Assembly: GCA_037952775.1 (NCBI GenBank)
Contig: JBANAY010000003.1
Coordinates: 17,608,001-17,672,000 of the forward strand
Direction of reading: 5' to 3'
DNA from: Clonostachys chloroleuca
Lineage: Eukaryota > Ascomycota > Sordariomycetes > Hypocreales > Bionectriaceae
Length of the DNA stretch: 64,000 nucleotides
The position numbers were made by a program, and so were the translations under genes. Below the pieces are notes generated by a model that was not told the origin of the DNA, did not search any database, and saw only the letters and a list, made by a program, of their open reading frames with translations. Shown here piece by piece: positions 1-11,740 of this stretch; the stretch's first letter is position 1, and every line of letters starts with the position of its first letter.

Positions 1-1185
1 AGGCTTGGAGTCGACCTTTAGAACTCAGAGCAACAATATTCCGCTCCCCGACTCTAGACGACCTGTCTGCTCTGACCGCGGCCACTTCGCCTCGCAGCGA
101 GAGGTGAGAGAATGCATGGCGAATGCTACCGAAAATTCCGCTGGAGGAGGGCGAGAGGTTGGTCCGCAAGTATTGTACCGAAATCGCAGGTCGGCCGTGA
201 TTGTCTCGCACATTCATGTAGGCTAGACGTCCAGAATTAAAGGTGAGGATGAAACCAGCAGATTCAGCATTCGTGATGCCAACTACCCTTTCGCTTGAAG
301 AGAATCCTGGGATCTGATACTCGACACCGCTGCGGTCCTTTTTGATGAATGCAAAAGTAGCTGCGCTGGAAATAGACTCCCAGTAAACCACCTTGCCTAC
401 AGCGGACATGACAACCACCAGGCCTGGTTCGGATGAGGCTGCAGAAGGTGAAACTAGGCAACCGACTGGCAGCGGATCACCTGGTTTGGATGCTAGAGGT
501 AAGGAAAAGGTGAATGTCTCGGGAGACTGTGATGTTGAGGTATATGGCCAAACGATGGCATGTGTCTGCGTGAGTGTCAAGGCATAGCCGAACGACGAAA
601 AGACTTCGGCGTGTTGATCAACTGAGCACCTATGTAAGCGGCACCCTATCTGTTTTTGATTATGTTTTACTTACCAGTCCAGTCGGAACGAATTCTATCA
701 GGCAAAGCTGGGAGCTTGCTGACGGTGTATCCATTTGTACTTGTCTTGGGAGAAGTGTCAGTGAGACCGTTCATTCAAACAAAATATCAACGGGGTAAGA
801 TCCGTACCAAAACCAAACTTCCATCTCCCTTATTGGCAGCCCGATCGCCGTGTTTCGATTTCTTAGCGCGAACGTTGAGTTCTTTCCGCGGCGTCGTGGT
901 TGTCGTGGGTGTCGCGGTTGTGACAGTTGTTTTCGCAGGAGCTTGGTGTTTCTCGATGTTGGCAGGCTTCGATGCAGCGACAGGCACCTTGTCCGCTTTG
1001 ACCTCGATGGAATCACTGGTTTCTGGCTGGGGCTCTGGGTTGACAAAAGTCTGCTGGGTAAGAGGAAGTCTCTGGCGCTTGGCCTTGGGCTGTTGCGCAA
1101 TATTCTCAGAGCTCAGTGGTCGCTGTCGTCGCCGTGAACGGGTTGCGGTGGCAGGACCGCCATCGCGTACGGATGGTGAAAACAT
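1..1185 (-). CDS. NUP133: Nucleoporin Nup133, N-terminal part (cut by window start)
   Basis: Scaffold nucleoporin of the Nup107-160 (Y) complex of the nuclear pore. Only the N-terminus is present: the gene starts with the ATG at 1185 and runs off the left edge. Exons read as 808-1185, 675-744 and 1-621; introns 745-807 and 622-674 have GTACGG/GTAAGT donors and AAG/CAG acceptors and keep the frame. The first about 125 residues are a basic, disordered tail with KAKRQRLPL and QTFVNPE, then KGDGSLVL and YTVSKLPALPDRIRSDW. The third exon starts the beta-propeller, with ALTLTQTHAIVWPY and later AYMNVRDNHGRPAISVQY. These blocks are what fungal Nup133 N-termini look like; I recognise them by motif, not by a search. 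It is divergent from the AFG1 gene across a 1.5-kb gap. The intron boundaries are inferred from frame and consensus. Confidence 0.85.
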
Positions 1186-2728
1186 GGTGAACCGGTGTCA
1201 GCCCCAGATACAGCTGGACGAATGAAGCGAAAAAATGTAGTCGGCTGGTGATGAAAGGTCGGGACGGGTAGCGCGCTGGGCTAGGTCGCGACGATGAATG
1301 AACGAGGAAAATCGGGTCGTTTCGATGATGGTTGGGGGTGGCGATCAGGGAGTGGTGTTGATGATGCAGCTAGGCATGTCGCCTCACCCTCGATGATGAT
1401 GGGCAGTGATGGCGGGTGAGAGGGCGATGGGAGAGTCGAAAAGATTGAGGCGAGTCGCAGTGGGGAGGAAAACTCTAAGGATGATGCATCCACCTGCGAG
1501 GACTAGGCAAGCAGGCCCAATGTGTGTTCGCCAGGTATTGGTCCAGCCCAGATGGAGATGGCTTTTTGTTGGACAGAAAAACAAAGGAAATCAAAAGCGG
1601 CAGTACTATATGCAGGTTGCTCCCAAGCTTGGTGACCGCCCTGTCAGTGGCCACGCTGCCCGGGGCTTGATTGGCCAGCCGCCGGAGCTGCAGGTCCCAC
1701 CCGCCACGAGCAACGAGGCACCAGCCAGAAGAAAAGTTCGATCGTTGGAGGAGCAGCCAGGCGCCGGCGACTTAGTCAGCCGCCTGACACAGCGCTGGCC
1801 GTCGCACGTTGACCTCTGACCCCGGCCAAGGCGACCCGTCTCCAGACAACAGCTGCCGCTCTGCCCAATGCTGCTGTATGTGCTGGGCAGCAGCATTCGC
1901 AATGGGATTTCGGTGCACACACTGAGCTAGGCTACCTAGGCAGGGCGCTATGATTACCGTCTTTCACACTTGGTGGCTAGTAAACTCACTTAGCCACCGC
2001 TCATTGCCCATTACGCTTAGACTGCTATTTACAGTATAAGTCGGCCGCACTGGCGATCGATTGCTTGTAGGCTGCAATTGCGACGGAAACAAAAGGAAAG
2101 AGAAAGAGGTCGCAGGACAATTACATGAATCCTTTGTACATTCACATCTGTATTCCCAACATGTAGTTCTCATCCAAAAATAGGGTCGAAAGAGCAGATT
2201 AGACCTCGGCCGTGGTGTTGTTTGTCTGCCCTCAGCCATGGCATGGTGATGTAAACCAATTGAGAAAGGGCACAACCAATTGTAAACTCGACATCGCAAG
2301 CAACCCTCGCGTTTAGTATATACTCGTGTTCCCAAATTACCAATGCTTGCGTAAATCATACTCGTCCAAAGACATGCGCGAGGAACTAGCAAACAGTCGA
2401 AGATATCACGGACCTGATTCCGACGGGGATCCACTCCAACACACAGATCGGCCCCTCACGCTTGACATCGGTCTTCACCTTTCAGCCTTCCTCTCCAACA
2501 TGTTTACCGACACTGGCGAAATTTGATGGTCTACCATATATTCAATCCCTTTCCAGAGCATCAACACATTTCAAAGACTCATCTTCGACAGATTGTATAA
2601 TGAGTGCGATATTCCGCGCAATCAACTCGATCTGATGGCATGCCGGCAACCGTCAACGCCACCGAGCTCTCTCTGCCCACGGCCACTTAGATACCACCTT
2701 TTCTACATTACATGAGAATCATTCTAGC
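1186..2728. other. Intergenic region between divergent NUP133 and AFG1
   Basis: 1.5 kb that must hold both promoters and 5' leaders. It contains only short incoherent reading frames; no RNA gene or repeat was seen. A CTAGGCTACCTAGG-like partial palindrome lies near 1926-1941. Confidence 0.6.
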
Positions 2729-4678
2729 ATGCTTCATCCTACCATGAGGCGGTTCTCTACCGCTGTGACCATCACAGATCCCTTGGTCAAGTATCAAACA
2801 GCAGTCTCCATGGGATTGTACTCGCCAGATCCCGCTCAGCATCGGCTAGCCCATCATCTACAGAAGCTGTACCGCCGGATCAAAGACTATCGTCCGCAGT
2901 TAGAGTATCGCGAGCGGCTCAATCAGGTCGCACGATTGACCGACCCCAAGCCACCGCCAGACGCTGACACGTCTGGGATGCTTGCCCTCAGGAACCATCC
3001 CATATGGCGCAACCCTCTCTTCAAGCATTTATTAACCACCCCCGAGGGAAGAGAAAGTCTAGCTCTGACGAGGAAGATGACAAGCCACGAGGCCGCCATT
3101 GACATCGACTCGCCCAAAGGCCTCTTTCTCTCGGGGGAGGTCGGCACAGGGAAATCCATGCTGCTGGACCTGCTGGCCGAGGGCCTGCCCACAGAACGGA
3201 AGAAGCGATGGCATTTCAACACTTTCATGCTATATGTATTCTCGCGACTTGAGACGTTTCGGAAAGCTAATCCTGGAACAGCCACAGATGGAGATTCAGA
3301 GCACTCCTTGTTATGGATGGCTAAGACCTTGGTTGAGGAATCTCCCATACTGTTTCTCGACGAGTTCCAACTACCTGATCGAGCAGCAAGCAAGCTCCTC
3401 AGTCACCTCTTTATTGCATTCTTCCAACTTGGTGGTGTTCTCATTGCATCCTCCAACAGAATGCCCGAAGAGCTTCAGAAAGCCATCGGAGTGGATTACA
3501 CCCCCACGCCTTCACAAGGGCTGATACGGAAAATCTTTGGTCTTGGTTCAGGGGGAAAGGGGGAGCTATATGGCGCCAGTAGTGACTTTGCCAACTTTCT
3601 CGAGGTGTTGAAAGCAAGGTGCGATTTCTGGCAGATGGAGGGGGCTCAAGATTGGCGACGAAAGGAAGAGGTCACAGAGAAGGCGACAGATGTACCCAGC
3701 AGTGGTCCCACCTCCGAGGCTCCTTATACATCTGCATCTGCACCAGAAGAACCTTCAGAAGGGAAGAGTGTCCAGCGGAAGAAACCCCATCATTATCACT
3801 TGACAGAGGACAGTGACGGGGTATGGAAGCAACGGATCCAAGAAGCTGTCGGCTTGTCCGGATCCACACCGATTCCATGGTCGGTGTCGTCTTTAGTTGT
3901 CTACGGCCGCAAGGTCCAAACACCACAACACTACAAAGGTTTTGTGTTTTGGGAGTTCAACAGCCTGGTCGAGTCCTTCGGCCCGGCGGATTATATCACA
4001 ATGGCGTCCACGTACCACACATTCGTCATTGACAACGTCCCTGTCCTGACGCTAAGCCAGAAAAACGAGGCAAGGCGCTTCATTACCCTCCTAGATGCGC
4101 TATACGAAGCCAGGTGCAAGCTCATCCTGCGAGCTAGGAACCCTCCCGATGACCTCTTCTTCCCTGAGCGACGTCGACGGTCCGCGGGCGCTACCGGTCA
4201 GGAAAATGCCGTAGACGAGGACGACGACGCCACGTATTCGGAGACTGTTGCAGAGGTATATCAAGACCAGGTCTCTCCCTTTCGACCAAATGTGGCATAC
4301 TACGATACACAATCGTCAACAGCCAAATACAATCCGGACCAAGACTCCGACTTTGGTCTCCAGTCCAAACCAATCAACTTCACCAACACAACTGCATTCA
4401 CTGGAGAGGATGAGCGGTTCGCGTACAAGCGAGCCATCTCGCGACTCTGGGAGCTGTGCAGCTCCCAGTGGCATTCAAGGACCGGAGACTGGTGGCAGCC
4501 TCTGCCCCTAGAAGCCAGACATTGGGAGGGCGGGCAACCTTCACAGCCCCAGAAATTCACAATATTCCCTCGCAAACCCAACGCCGGCGAAGGAATGGGC
4601 CAGAGCGTGGAAATAGACGAGGTGGCAGGTCTCTCAAAATGGAGGGTAGAGCAGCTGCAAAATCAACATCGAGAGTAG
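2729..4678 (+). CDS. AFG1: AFG1-family mitochondrial AAA ATPase
   Basis: Single-exon gene of 649 residues. Family members (yeast Afg1, human LACE1/AFG1L) are mitochondrial inner-membrane-associated ATPases that help turn over misfolded respiratory-chain subunits. Visible motifs: Walker A GEVGTGKS at residues 136-143, Walker B ILFLDEF at about 207-213, and a sensor-like ASSNRMP at about 240-246. The N-terminus carries the family block with a conserved YRPQLEYRERL. A hydrophilic, low-complexity insertion around residues 310-360 (Glu/Ser/Pro rich) lies between the ATPase core and the C-terminal portion, as is common in filamentous fungi. The start MLHPTMRRFSTAV gives a basic, hydroxylated N-terminus suited to mitochondrial import; the second Met (residue 6) is an alternative start. 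It is convergent with TRAPPC2L, with 231 bp between stops. Confidence 0.9.
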   Translation: MLHPTMRRFSTAVTITDPLVKYQTAVSMGLYSPDPAQHRLAHHLQKLYRRIKDYRPQLEYRERLNQVARLTDPKPPPDADTSGMLALRNHPIWRNPLFKHLLTTPEGRESLALTRKMTSHEAAIDIDSPKGLFLSGEVGTGKSMLLDLLAEGLPTERKKRWHFNTFMLYVFSRLETFRKANPGTATDGDSEHSLLWMAKTLVEESPILFLDEFQLPDRAASKLLSHLFIAFFQLGGVLIASSNRMPEELQKAIGVDYTPTPSQGLIRKIFGLGSGGKGELYGASSDFANFLEVLKARCDFWQMEGAQDWRRKEEVTEKATDVPSSGPTSEAPYTSASAPEEPSEGKSVQRKKPHHYHLTEDSDGVWKQRIQEAVGLSGSTPIPWSVSSLVVYGRKVQTPQHYKGFVFWEFNSLVESFGPADYITMASTYHTFVIDNVPVLTLSQKNEARRFITLLDALYEARCKLILRARNPPDDLFFPERRRRSAGATGQENAVDEDDDATYSETVAEVYQDQVSPFRPNVAYYDTQSSTAKYNPDQDSDFGLQSKPINFTNTTAFTGEDERFAYKRAISRLWELCSSQWHSRTGDWWQPLPLEARHWEGGQPSQPQKFTIFPRKPNAGEGMGQSVEIDEVAGLSKWRVEQLQNQHRE

Positions 4679-4909
4679 ACATTTACATACCCATGTAGTC
4701 CTCTAACGAGCAGTCATACATAGTAAACAAAACAAGCATTTGGATGTCCTTGCCTCATATGAATTCTAGTAGCATTCGATTTGCAGTCATTTTCCATGCC
4801 GGATATCGCTTCTAATTAAAACCCCAAAAAACTCCTCGACGCCATGTAATGCATGCCACCAAAAGCTTCCCCAGTGCCCGTTGCCCAGACCACGGCCTCA
4901 CACCGCCCC

Positions 4910-5520
4910 TCACAGCTTCACCACCCCAGGAGTCCAGCCGTCCCCGATCCTCTTCATGTCGTCCACGAATTTCTTACTCGTGATCTTCTTGCCCCCATTC
5001 CCGCCCAGTGGCGCGTGCTCGTCCGGGTTGTAGAAGGGGTTCTGCAGCAGCCGCACGTAGGCGTTCTGCATGGCGCGGAACACGGGCTTGAGCTCCGCGT
5101 CCCGCAACCCTTGCTTGGACGAGGCGGCCGCAGAGTCCACGAGGCGCCCGCGCATGTCCACGACACACACGAAGCGGACCCCCGTGTTGGTCTCGAAGCC
5201 GTAGGCGGCGAGGCGGTCGTCGACGGCCTGCAGGAGGCCGTACTCGCCCGAGAGCCCACCGCCCGATATGGCGTTGTGTCTGGTACGGAGCTCAAACACG
5301 TCGATCGTGGAGGAGAGGATGAGCGAGAACTGGAGGGGGGTGCGGATCGGTGCGAAGTTGTTGGTTATCGGGTCCTGCGATGGGAAGATGGAAATGTGCA
5401 TGGGGTTGTTCTAGGGATTGGTGAGCCTGGAGCGAGAAAAAAGACGGCGTGGAAAGTTGGGAAGCTCACGTTTCTTCCAATGACGCCTAAGCAGGCGATT
5501 GAGGGTATTGCCATCGTCAT
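4910..5520 (-). CDS. TRAPP complex subunit TRAPPC2L/Tca17-like (sedlin family)
   Basis: Small longin-fold subunit of the TRAPP tethering complex, acting in ER-Golgi/Golgi traffic. Two exons: 5470-5520 and 4910-5410, joined over intron 5411-5469 (GTGAGC donor, TAG acceptor). The spliced protein is 183 residues and starts MTMAIPSIACLGVIGRN followed by NNPMHISIFP; the ACLGVIGRNNNPxHI block is characteristic of TRAPPC2L and is only restored by splicing. The second Met (codon at 5514) is an equally good start. The C-terminal half has FRAMQNAYVRLLQNPFYNP, the usual sedlin-like helix. The antisense strand is open for 230 codons, a shadow of the GC-rich third positions. Upstream, 240 bp separate it from the MCT1 stop; both are on the minus strand but would be independent units. 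Confidence 0.88.
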
Positions 5521-5760
5521 GGTGTTGGCTGGCAATCCTATATGATCGCGGGAGTGTATGAGGTTGACAGCGTGGAGGAGGAAGCTTTGGCTGTCACATA
5601 TTCTGGGGACTGGAGTGGAAACCCCACCAACCAACTTACACCACCCACGCCCACAACGAACTCACACGCGACACTACTCTGAACATGCATTGCAGGTATG
5701 TTTTACTATTTTGACTTCAAACAGAGCAGAAATAAAGAACTCTAACTTCCGTGTTCTGAA

Positions 5761-7248
5761 TTAAATGGAATCACGTCCATCCCAAGGCTCAAATCCCCCT
5801 CGCAGCCTCTCGTGCTCGGCCTTCAGCTTCAGCTTCCGCTTTCGTTCCCGCTCCTCTTCCTGCTCTTTCCGCTCTGCTTCTGTCCCGTCCTCGTCTTTGA
5901 TATTATTCGTCTCCTCCAGCCCTCTCAGAACTTCCTCGATCTCCGAAGGATCAGTGATAGCCCACACGCCGCCCCCTTGACCATGTCTTTTCCTCTCATG
6001 CCGACCTCCTTGCCGACGAGGTTGCGCCCGACATAGCCCGGCCCAATCCCCACCCAGCGTCGAATCTTAACTTCCTGATCGAGATACCGGATACTATTCC
6101 ACCACTGCACGGTCTCCAGGCAGCTGCGGGCGAGCAGGTCCTTCAACTGCTCCTTGCTCTGAAACTCCCGCGCATTGACGTTACTGATACAAGGCAGCCG
6201 CCCAGGAAAGGTAATGATATCTTCATCCTCCCTCCCCGGCGTCCTGCTCTTCTGGCTCAGCAGCTTGTGCATGACCGAGACCGCCGGCTTCATGATGGGA
6301 CTGTGAAACGGGCTGTCGCTGTTGAGGCGCACCGCCCGAGGGTCGTGGCCCAGGAACTGCCGCACATGCGCAATCAGCATCCGGATCCGCTCGATGCTGC
6401 CGCTGAGGACGATCTGGTTCTGGCTGTTGATGTTGGCGATCGACACCTGCTCAATGGGCGGCAAGTCTTCCCTGGTCGAGGCCTCGTCCCCGGCCCTGGT
6501 AGGTCCCACGAAGCCCTGGATCGTCTTTATCAGGCTCTTCAGGTAGGGCGGCTCGGTGATCACCGCGATCATTCCGTACTCGCCGCCGTAGTCCGTCACT
6601 GCCCGCCGAGTGGCTTCCGACATGGCCCTGGCACGCATGTGCACCAGGTAGAGGCTGTCTTCGAAGGAGATGTACCCGCCGGCGATGAGCGCCGCAAACT
6701 CGCCCAGGGAATGGCCGAGTGTGAAGTCGAACTGCTCCTCGACCTTGAAGTTGAATTCTCGCTCGAGGATGCGCAGGATAAGGATGGAGGTGGCCATGAT
6801 GGCGGGCTGTGAGTTTGTCGTCTCAGTCAGGGTCCGGGATGGCCCATGCTGGATGATGTCTGTGAGTTTGTATCCGAGGGTGTGGTCTATCTCTTGAATA
6901 ATCTGGGACGCCGTCGACGGGAAAGCCTCAACCCACGGGCTGAGCATGCCCACTCGCTGCACGCCGTGGCCTGCCAGCGGATGTTAGCGACACGATCCAT
7001 CACCACGCGACCAATTTCCAATTGAGCCCGGGCCAATGGAGTAACCAACCTGGGAAGAAGATGGCCGTCTTCGGGCGCTTGGATTGTGTCGAAATCCATC
7101 GCCCCCTGCTCCATACAGGCGCACTTGGGGCGAGGCCTTCGGGTCGTCGGTATCGAGGTGGCAGAAGCAGAGAGCTTCGCCCGAGTCCACGATTGGAGCT
7201 CTGAGCACACCCACTGCACGCGTACTTGATGGTCGCAGTCCGCATCAT
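5761..7248 (-). CDS. MCT1: Mitochondrial malonyl-CoA:ACP transacylase, with apparent 1-nt frameshift
   Basis: Transfers malonyl from CoA to mitochondrial acyl carrier protein in type II fatty acid synthesis, which feeds lipoate production. Exon 1 (7050-7248) encodes an Arg-rich presumptive mitochondrial presequence ending in PKTAIFFPG; intron 6971-7049 (GTTGGT...CAG) joins it to HGVQRVGMLSPWV. The active-site nucleophile sits in TLGHSLGEFAAL. The catalytic-His region DSPFHSPIM and the QPAIMATS block are present. The frame that carries these runs on to a stop at 5925, but its last about 20 residues are nonsense. A neighbouring frame from about 5970 to 5761 reads GVWAITDPSEIEEVLRGLEE, the expected C-terminus, with an acidic/basic charged tail. 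The two frames meet at a run of five C (5972-5976 on +); one more base would fuse them into about 469 residues. Probable sequencing undercall; a real C-terminal truncation cannot be excluded. Confidence 0.85.
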
Positions 7249-7807
7249 GGCCGATCAGCCGCTAACTGGGGAGAGAGGGCCGCCAAAGCGAGATATTATT
7301 CATTATGCCGCATCCGTCTGATGGGGGGAGACCTCAATGGAGGGAAGGGAGTCTACGGGGAGTGGGATCAAGATGCAGGGCTCGTTGCCGTTGGGGGGTC
7401 TCGGATTATGTGACGTCGGAGGGGAGACGGAAATGCGCACGGCGCCTCGGGCTAATCATCTCCAGAATTGCTGTGCTGAGACACAAACCGCAGAAGCCGC
7501 GCCAATTAGACTCCGTATAGCCGGGACCAGCCAACCAGCTCGCGGGTGACCGACCCCATGGGACAGCGAGTTATAGGGCAATCCCGCCCGGAATCCCACG
7601 AGAATGGAGAGAGTGGGCTGAATGGGGTTGTAAGTTGGGGTCGGGTGGAAGGGTCTTCCCCTGGTCGAAATTATTCCAAATTTCGACTTCTTGCGTGTCC
7701 GGCATCCGATCACACGGCATACTCGGACGATCTTGTCAATTTCCACGTCGGCTAGATTTTTATAATGGTTTTTTCTTTGTTCATAATTATTGCTACATTA
7801 GCTATTT
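7249..7807. other. Intergenic region upstream of MCT1
   Basis: About 560 bp between the AP-3 mu stop and the MCT1 start, both minus strand, so it should hold the MCT1 promoter and the AP-3 mu 3' end. No coding or repeat signal seen. Confidence 0.6.
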
Positions 7808-9558
7808 TCAACAGCGTGCTTCCACCCCATTCTTGCTCACTGTTAGATACTTGACACCCTTGTACGGTTTGACACTTTCGCCCAATCCCCTACTTTTCCG
7901 GATATCAAGCACAATGCTCTCCACCTTAAGACCGCTTGCCAGCCATCCCTTGACAGAGAAGCTGACCGAGGCTGAGGTCGGCATCAGGATCTTGTTCTGT
8001 GCGACCTTCTTCGCGTCCCTTTCCTTGTCGTCGACCTTTGACTCAGGCTCAGCCTTTGCTGAGGACCTACTCTGGTAAGGTTCGTCGTAAGGGAAATCGG
8101 TATTGAACCCGAGGCCGCCAGCATCAGAATCATTATCTTCCTCCTCAGTAAGGGGGCCAACCACAGTGCATCGCAGCCCGAAGTAGGATGTAGGGCCAGA
8201 CATCTCCTTTGCGGGGATGTGCCATTCCAGAACCCTATCTCCTGGGTTGAAGCTCGCATCACCTTTGCTGGGGCGAACCTCTGATAAATTCCTCACCCCT
8301 ACAGGTAATGGTACCGTAACTGTGAGGTCGTCGAGTAGTGGTGAGGCGGCCGTTCCTGCTTGGGGTCCAGCGCCCAGTCCAGCGCCCAGTCGTCCAGGCC
8401 CTCCTCTTCCCAGTTGACTCCCTATGCCCGAGCTTGATGTTCCAAATACTTTGTGAGCCTGGAGTCGAATTTCAAAGTCGGCTCCTGTAGCGCCGAGTCC
8501 AGATTTCACCTCCAGGCTGACCGGCAGCTTAAGATTATTGGAAATGTTTCCGCTCTTTCCACCAGTGAATGGGAGCAAATCCACTTCGTAGCCTGCTAGG
8601 ATAAACCGTCCATCCGGTGGTATGAAACTTAATTCGCCAGGCCGTTCTCGCCACCTGTTCAGCCGCACGCAGGGGTGAAATACTGGGAGTTCCATGATGC
8701 CGCCGATATTGTGCTTCCCAGAAGGGCTGGTCAGGTTGAGAGTGATATCAGGCACTCCAGAGACTTTCGAGGTGAAAGCAATCGTGCCGTTTGCAAAAGC
8801 AGAAATGGGTCTGCCCGATGGCGCGAGAGTGACCGATAGTGTCTCGACAACGTCCGCGTACATCTCGTTGGACGTGTGGCGCACATTTGGTCGCCTCCAC
8901 GGTAATGCCGGTGCACTGTTGGAAGAGAACGGAGACTCGATCGCGCTCGAAGGTGAAGGAGAGGGCGATTTTCTTTGCTTCCTGTCAGCCTACATGCCGC
9001 ACATATTGTAAGGAGAGAGCGAGCCATACCCGGGAAGGTTGATGCTTCCAAGCAGCTTGCCCATCCACCCTTCAATTTCGACCAGTTCCCGGAGCGCATT
9101 GGGCTCCGTCGTATTAATCATGCCTGCATCGCAGACTTCGGAAAGAATCTGAGCCACCACATCGTAGCTGTTCTCGATATTGACGGCTAGCAGGGGGGCA
9201 CCAAGGAAGTCTTCCAGCGCATCTATCACTCGATGCATAAATTCCAGAACCAGGAGAGGCTCGATTTCAGAGGATGCTGTTACAAGACATAGAAGATTCG
9301 CATGCGTTAAGCTAAAGAGAAGCGTAGGCGGGTTGGTATTAGGGAGGTATATCAGATTCGGTTGGGGGGCCGGCTGCTCTAGGTAGAGAGACAGTATCGA
9401 GTTGGCGGAGAGTGGCCGCCCCGTGTAGGTATGTGAGAGGAGAACGTTTCTGGTATGATCAGCTTGGAAGGCCTGGAAACGACGCAATATTAAGGGAAAG
9501 GCGATCTGGCCTACCTATGATCGTCATAGAGGTACAGTGCCTCGATAACGCCGTTCAT
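7808..9558 (-). CDS. APM3: AP-3 complex mu subunit (clathrin adaptor)
   Basis: Medium chain of the AP-3 adaptor, which recognises tyrosine-based sorting signals on Golgi/endosome-to-vacuole cargo. Three exons: 9515-9558, 9030-9449 and 7808-8981; introns 9450-9514 and 8982-9029 keep frame and give 545 residues. The N-terminus reads MNGVIEALYLYDDHR then NVLLSHTYTGRPLSANS, the mu3 longin-type domain. A Ser/Pro-rich linker encoded across the second intron leads to RHTSNEMYADVVETLSVTL, the start of the mu-homology domain. The protein ends KPYKGVKYLTVSKNGVEARC, the expected family C-terminus. A Gly-rich insertion at about residues 370-395 (GSQLGRGGPGRLGAGLGAGP) is low complexity. Divergent from the DMO2-like gene with only 253 bp between start codons. 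Confidence 0.9.
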
Positions 9559-9811
9559 CGTGACGCTGGTCCTGCCACGAAGTGTGTAAATCAATGGAGC
9601 TCACCAATAACTCTCGCAACGAAACACCTGGCTTAGTCACCCCCACCATATTTCGTCATTAGCGAATGCGCGGGCACGCAAGACGCGGGAGCTATGATGA
9701 TGACTCAGCAAAGGCACCTTCTTAGCTCCAGTGGACCCCTGAAGGAATCAGTTGCTTAAACCAGCATTTCCTCACAGCTTCATATTGTCCGGTGGCGTGG
9801 TTGGCTTGAAG

Positions 9812-10175
9812 ATGGCAGGTGACGTTCCTACCCTCCATTCTCTGGAGAAGCCAGAGAACTTCAAAGATGTCCTCCGACGAGATGGAGGCGACGACTGTTT
9901 GCCTTGCAGGCTCATAGGTCGGTAACTCCCCACCATCATTTGCAAGCACCTGGGCCTCCAGAATCTTTTTACTTACTCGAGTGCAACATCTAGGAAGCGG
10001 AGCTTTCTTTGGTCTAGCAGGTTACAGCTATTTTTCAGGCATGTCACAGCTCCAAAAGCAACAGGCTCAAATCCTCCAAAGCAAGTCGATATTTGGGATG
10101 CGCAGCCGCAAAGCCGGCATTGCATCTATTTCCTTTGGCCTGGCTTGGATGGGACTATGGAGACTCATGAACTAA
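9812..10175 (+). CDS. DUF4536 / DMO2-like small mitochondrial membrane protein
   Basis: A 95-residue protein that appears only after splicing. Exons 9812-9917 and 9994-10175, intron 9918-9993 (GTCGGT donor, TAG acceptor). The joined sequence reads DDCLPCRLI then GSGAFFGLAGYSYFSG, and ends in a second hydrophobic segment GIASISFGLAWMGLWRL. A CxxC motif followed by two membrane segments is the layout of the DUF4536 family (yeast Dmo2; animal DMAC1, linked to respiratory complex I distal-arm assembly). The function in this fungus is inferred from the family only. The donor GTCGGT is not optimal; using the GTAACT four bases downstream would shift the frame. It shares a 253-bp bidirectional promoter region with AP-3 mu. 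Confidence 0.75.
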
Positions 10176-11740
10176 GCGATTCCAATGCCTCTTGGACTCG
10201 CTACTCCACGAATTCGAATAGTCATAACGGAACGGCATCGATATCTCGCTCTACGGTCCATGCCCAACCTTCAACTCTATTTTTTTTGCCTTCAACATCA
10301 CAAAAGCCTAGGCATAGGCAACGAGCTTCCCCTTTGAGTGCCCATGGCCAAGTGATACCTCTGGTCAACTCTTGTTAGAGTTTTGGGGAGCTGGTGCCTA
10401 TGCCTTAGCTTGTGTGATATTGAAGGGCTGAAAGATAGAGCTAAAGGTAGGGTATGGACCGTAATTTGGGTAAAGATAAGAAAACTGTGCAACAGATCAC
10501 CTGCGGCTGATCTTGGGAAACACACTTTACATATGCCAAAAAAAAAAAAAACACCAAAAAATTCTCGCTCTAATATCTAACGCCGAACTCACTCCATCAA
10601 TGAAATTCAGCTCACCCTGAGTCGCAGTCCGTCATGGACTGCTGTACCACTCTATGTATTACCAATTTACCATATCGTCTAGGTTCCGATTTTATGTTAC
10701 TAGACGGGCGTTTGGGTTTCTCGGATGCAACGTGACAATTAATGAAAACATCATACCTAATGACTTTTTCCTAAGTTGAAAGAACTTGCGAATGACATTA
10801 AATGCACCCTATAAACTACATCAAATGACCTCTTCATATTGACCCAGTCTGTCTTTGTACTATGTGTGGGTGACGGCTGTATTCAAACCCAGACTTGCAC
10901 CGAATCACCTTTGTGCAATCATTTCACATTTGTATACTCTATCCTAGCATTCCAACTCAAAGCCAATACCTTTTGTTCTAAGAATGGGGTTCGGTGAGTA
11001 GACTTAGGATTGAAAACGCATGTATCGTTGAACGAAGTATAACATTTGCGTTTTGTTACCAAGTCCCAGAGTTGGCGACTTTCCAAGCATCAATGATGCC
11101 TACATCATATAGGAAGAAAGTCGCGAGGGTCTCATTTTTAGCACGAGTCTGAAATTTCTCTGGGAAGAAAGCTTTTTCAATAATAATATAGGGCTATCCT
11201 CTACTTTGAGACATTGCTTTGTTGACTTTGAATTCTTGGCTCGATCTACCCCCACTTGCCCAATCTGGGCATTTTAAGTAACAAATCTTTGAGGCTGGAT
11301 CATGAGAAACCACCAGAGTCATGATTAACCACTTATTATACCATGATATTGACAACTATCTGCCAAAATAGCTTATACATTTCAAATGAGACGTTCTCAT
11401 ATATGGATTCCATACCTTTTCTATGATAAACTCATCTCTAGAGTGGTAGATTTTAACTTGGCCGGCGAGGTACAGGGTAGGTGAATATGTAACTTTTCGA
11501 CGGTATCCAACCGCAAAAACTTGGTAAAAATCTACACAGACCTCACTCACTCACCACCAACCCACTAAGCAACCGCCTCTTCGCAGCCCAAAGGATCAAA
11601 TTTAGACTCCCAATTCATCTAGGTGTATAAAGGAAACCAAAAAGGAGAAAAAATTGGAAGGAGGTGTGAAGGACGAGGAGCTATTGGGACGGCGCTTTTC
11701 TCTGATCTCATCCAACTGCTCTTCTTATTCAAACATCACA
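10176..11740. other. AT-rich intergenic region
   Basis: 1.57 kb, clearly more AT-rich than the flanking genes, with a 13-base A run at 10538-10550 and no reading frame worth noting. The last 100-150 bp presumably hold the RRP4 leader. Confidence 0.6.

Noticed and set aside
656..1225. 189-codon plus frame at the NUP133 start
   Set aside because: Opposite to the NUP133 first exons; Val/Ser-rich shadow without motifs.
4853..5545. 230-codon plus frame over TRAPPC2L
   Set aside because: Antisense shadow of the GC-rich TRAPPC2L exon; no domain, and the minus strand gives a family protein with a matching intron.
6267..6812. 181-codon plus frame over MCT1
   Set aside because: Antisense to the transacylase core.
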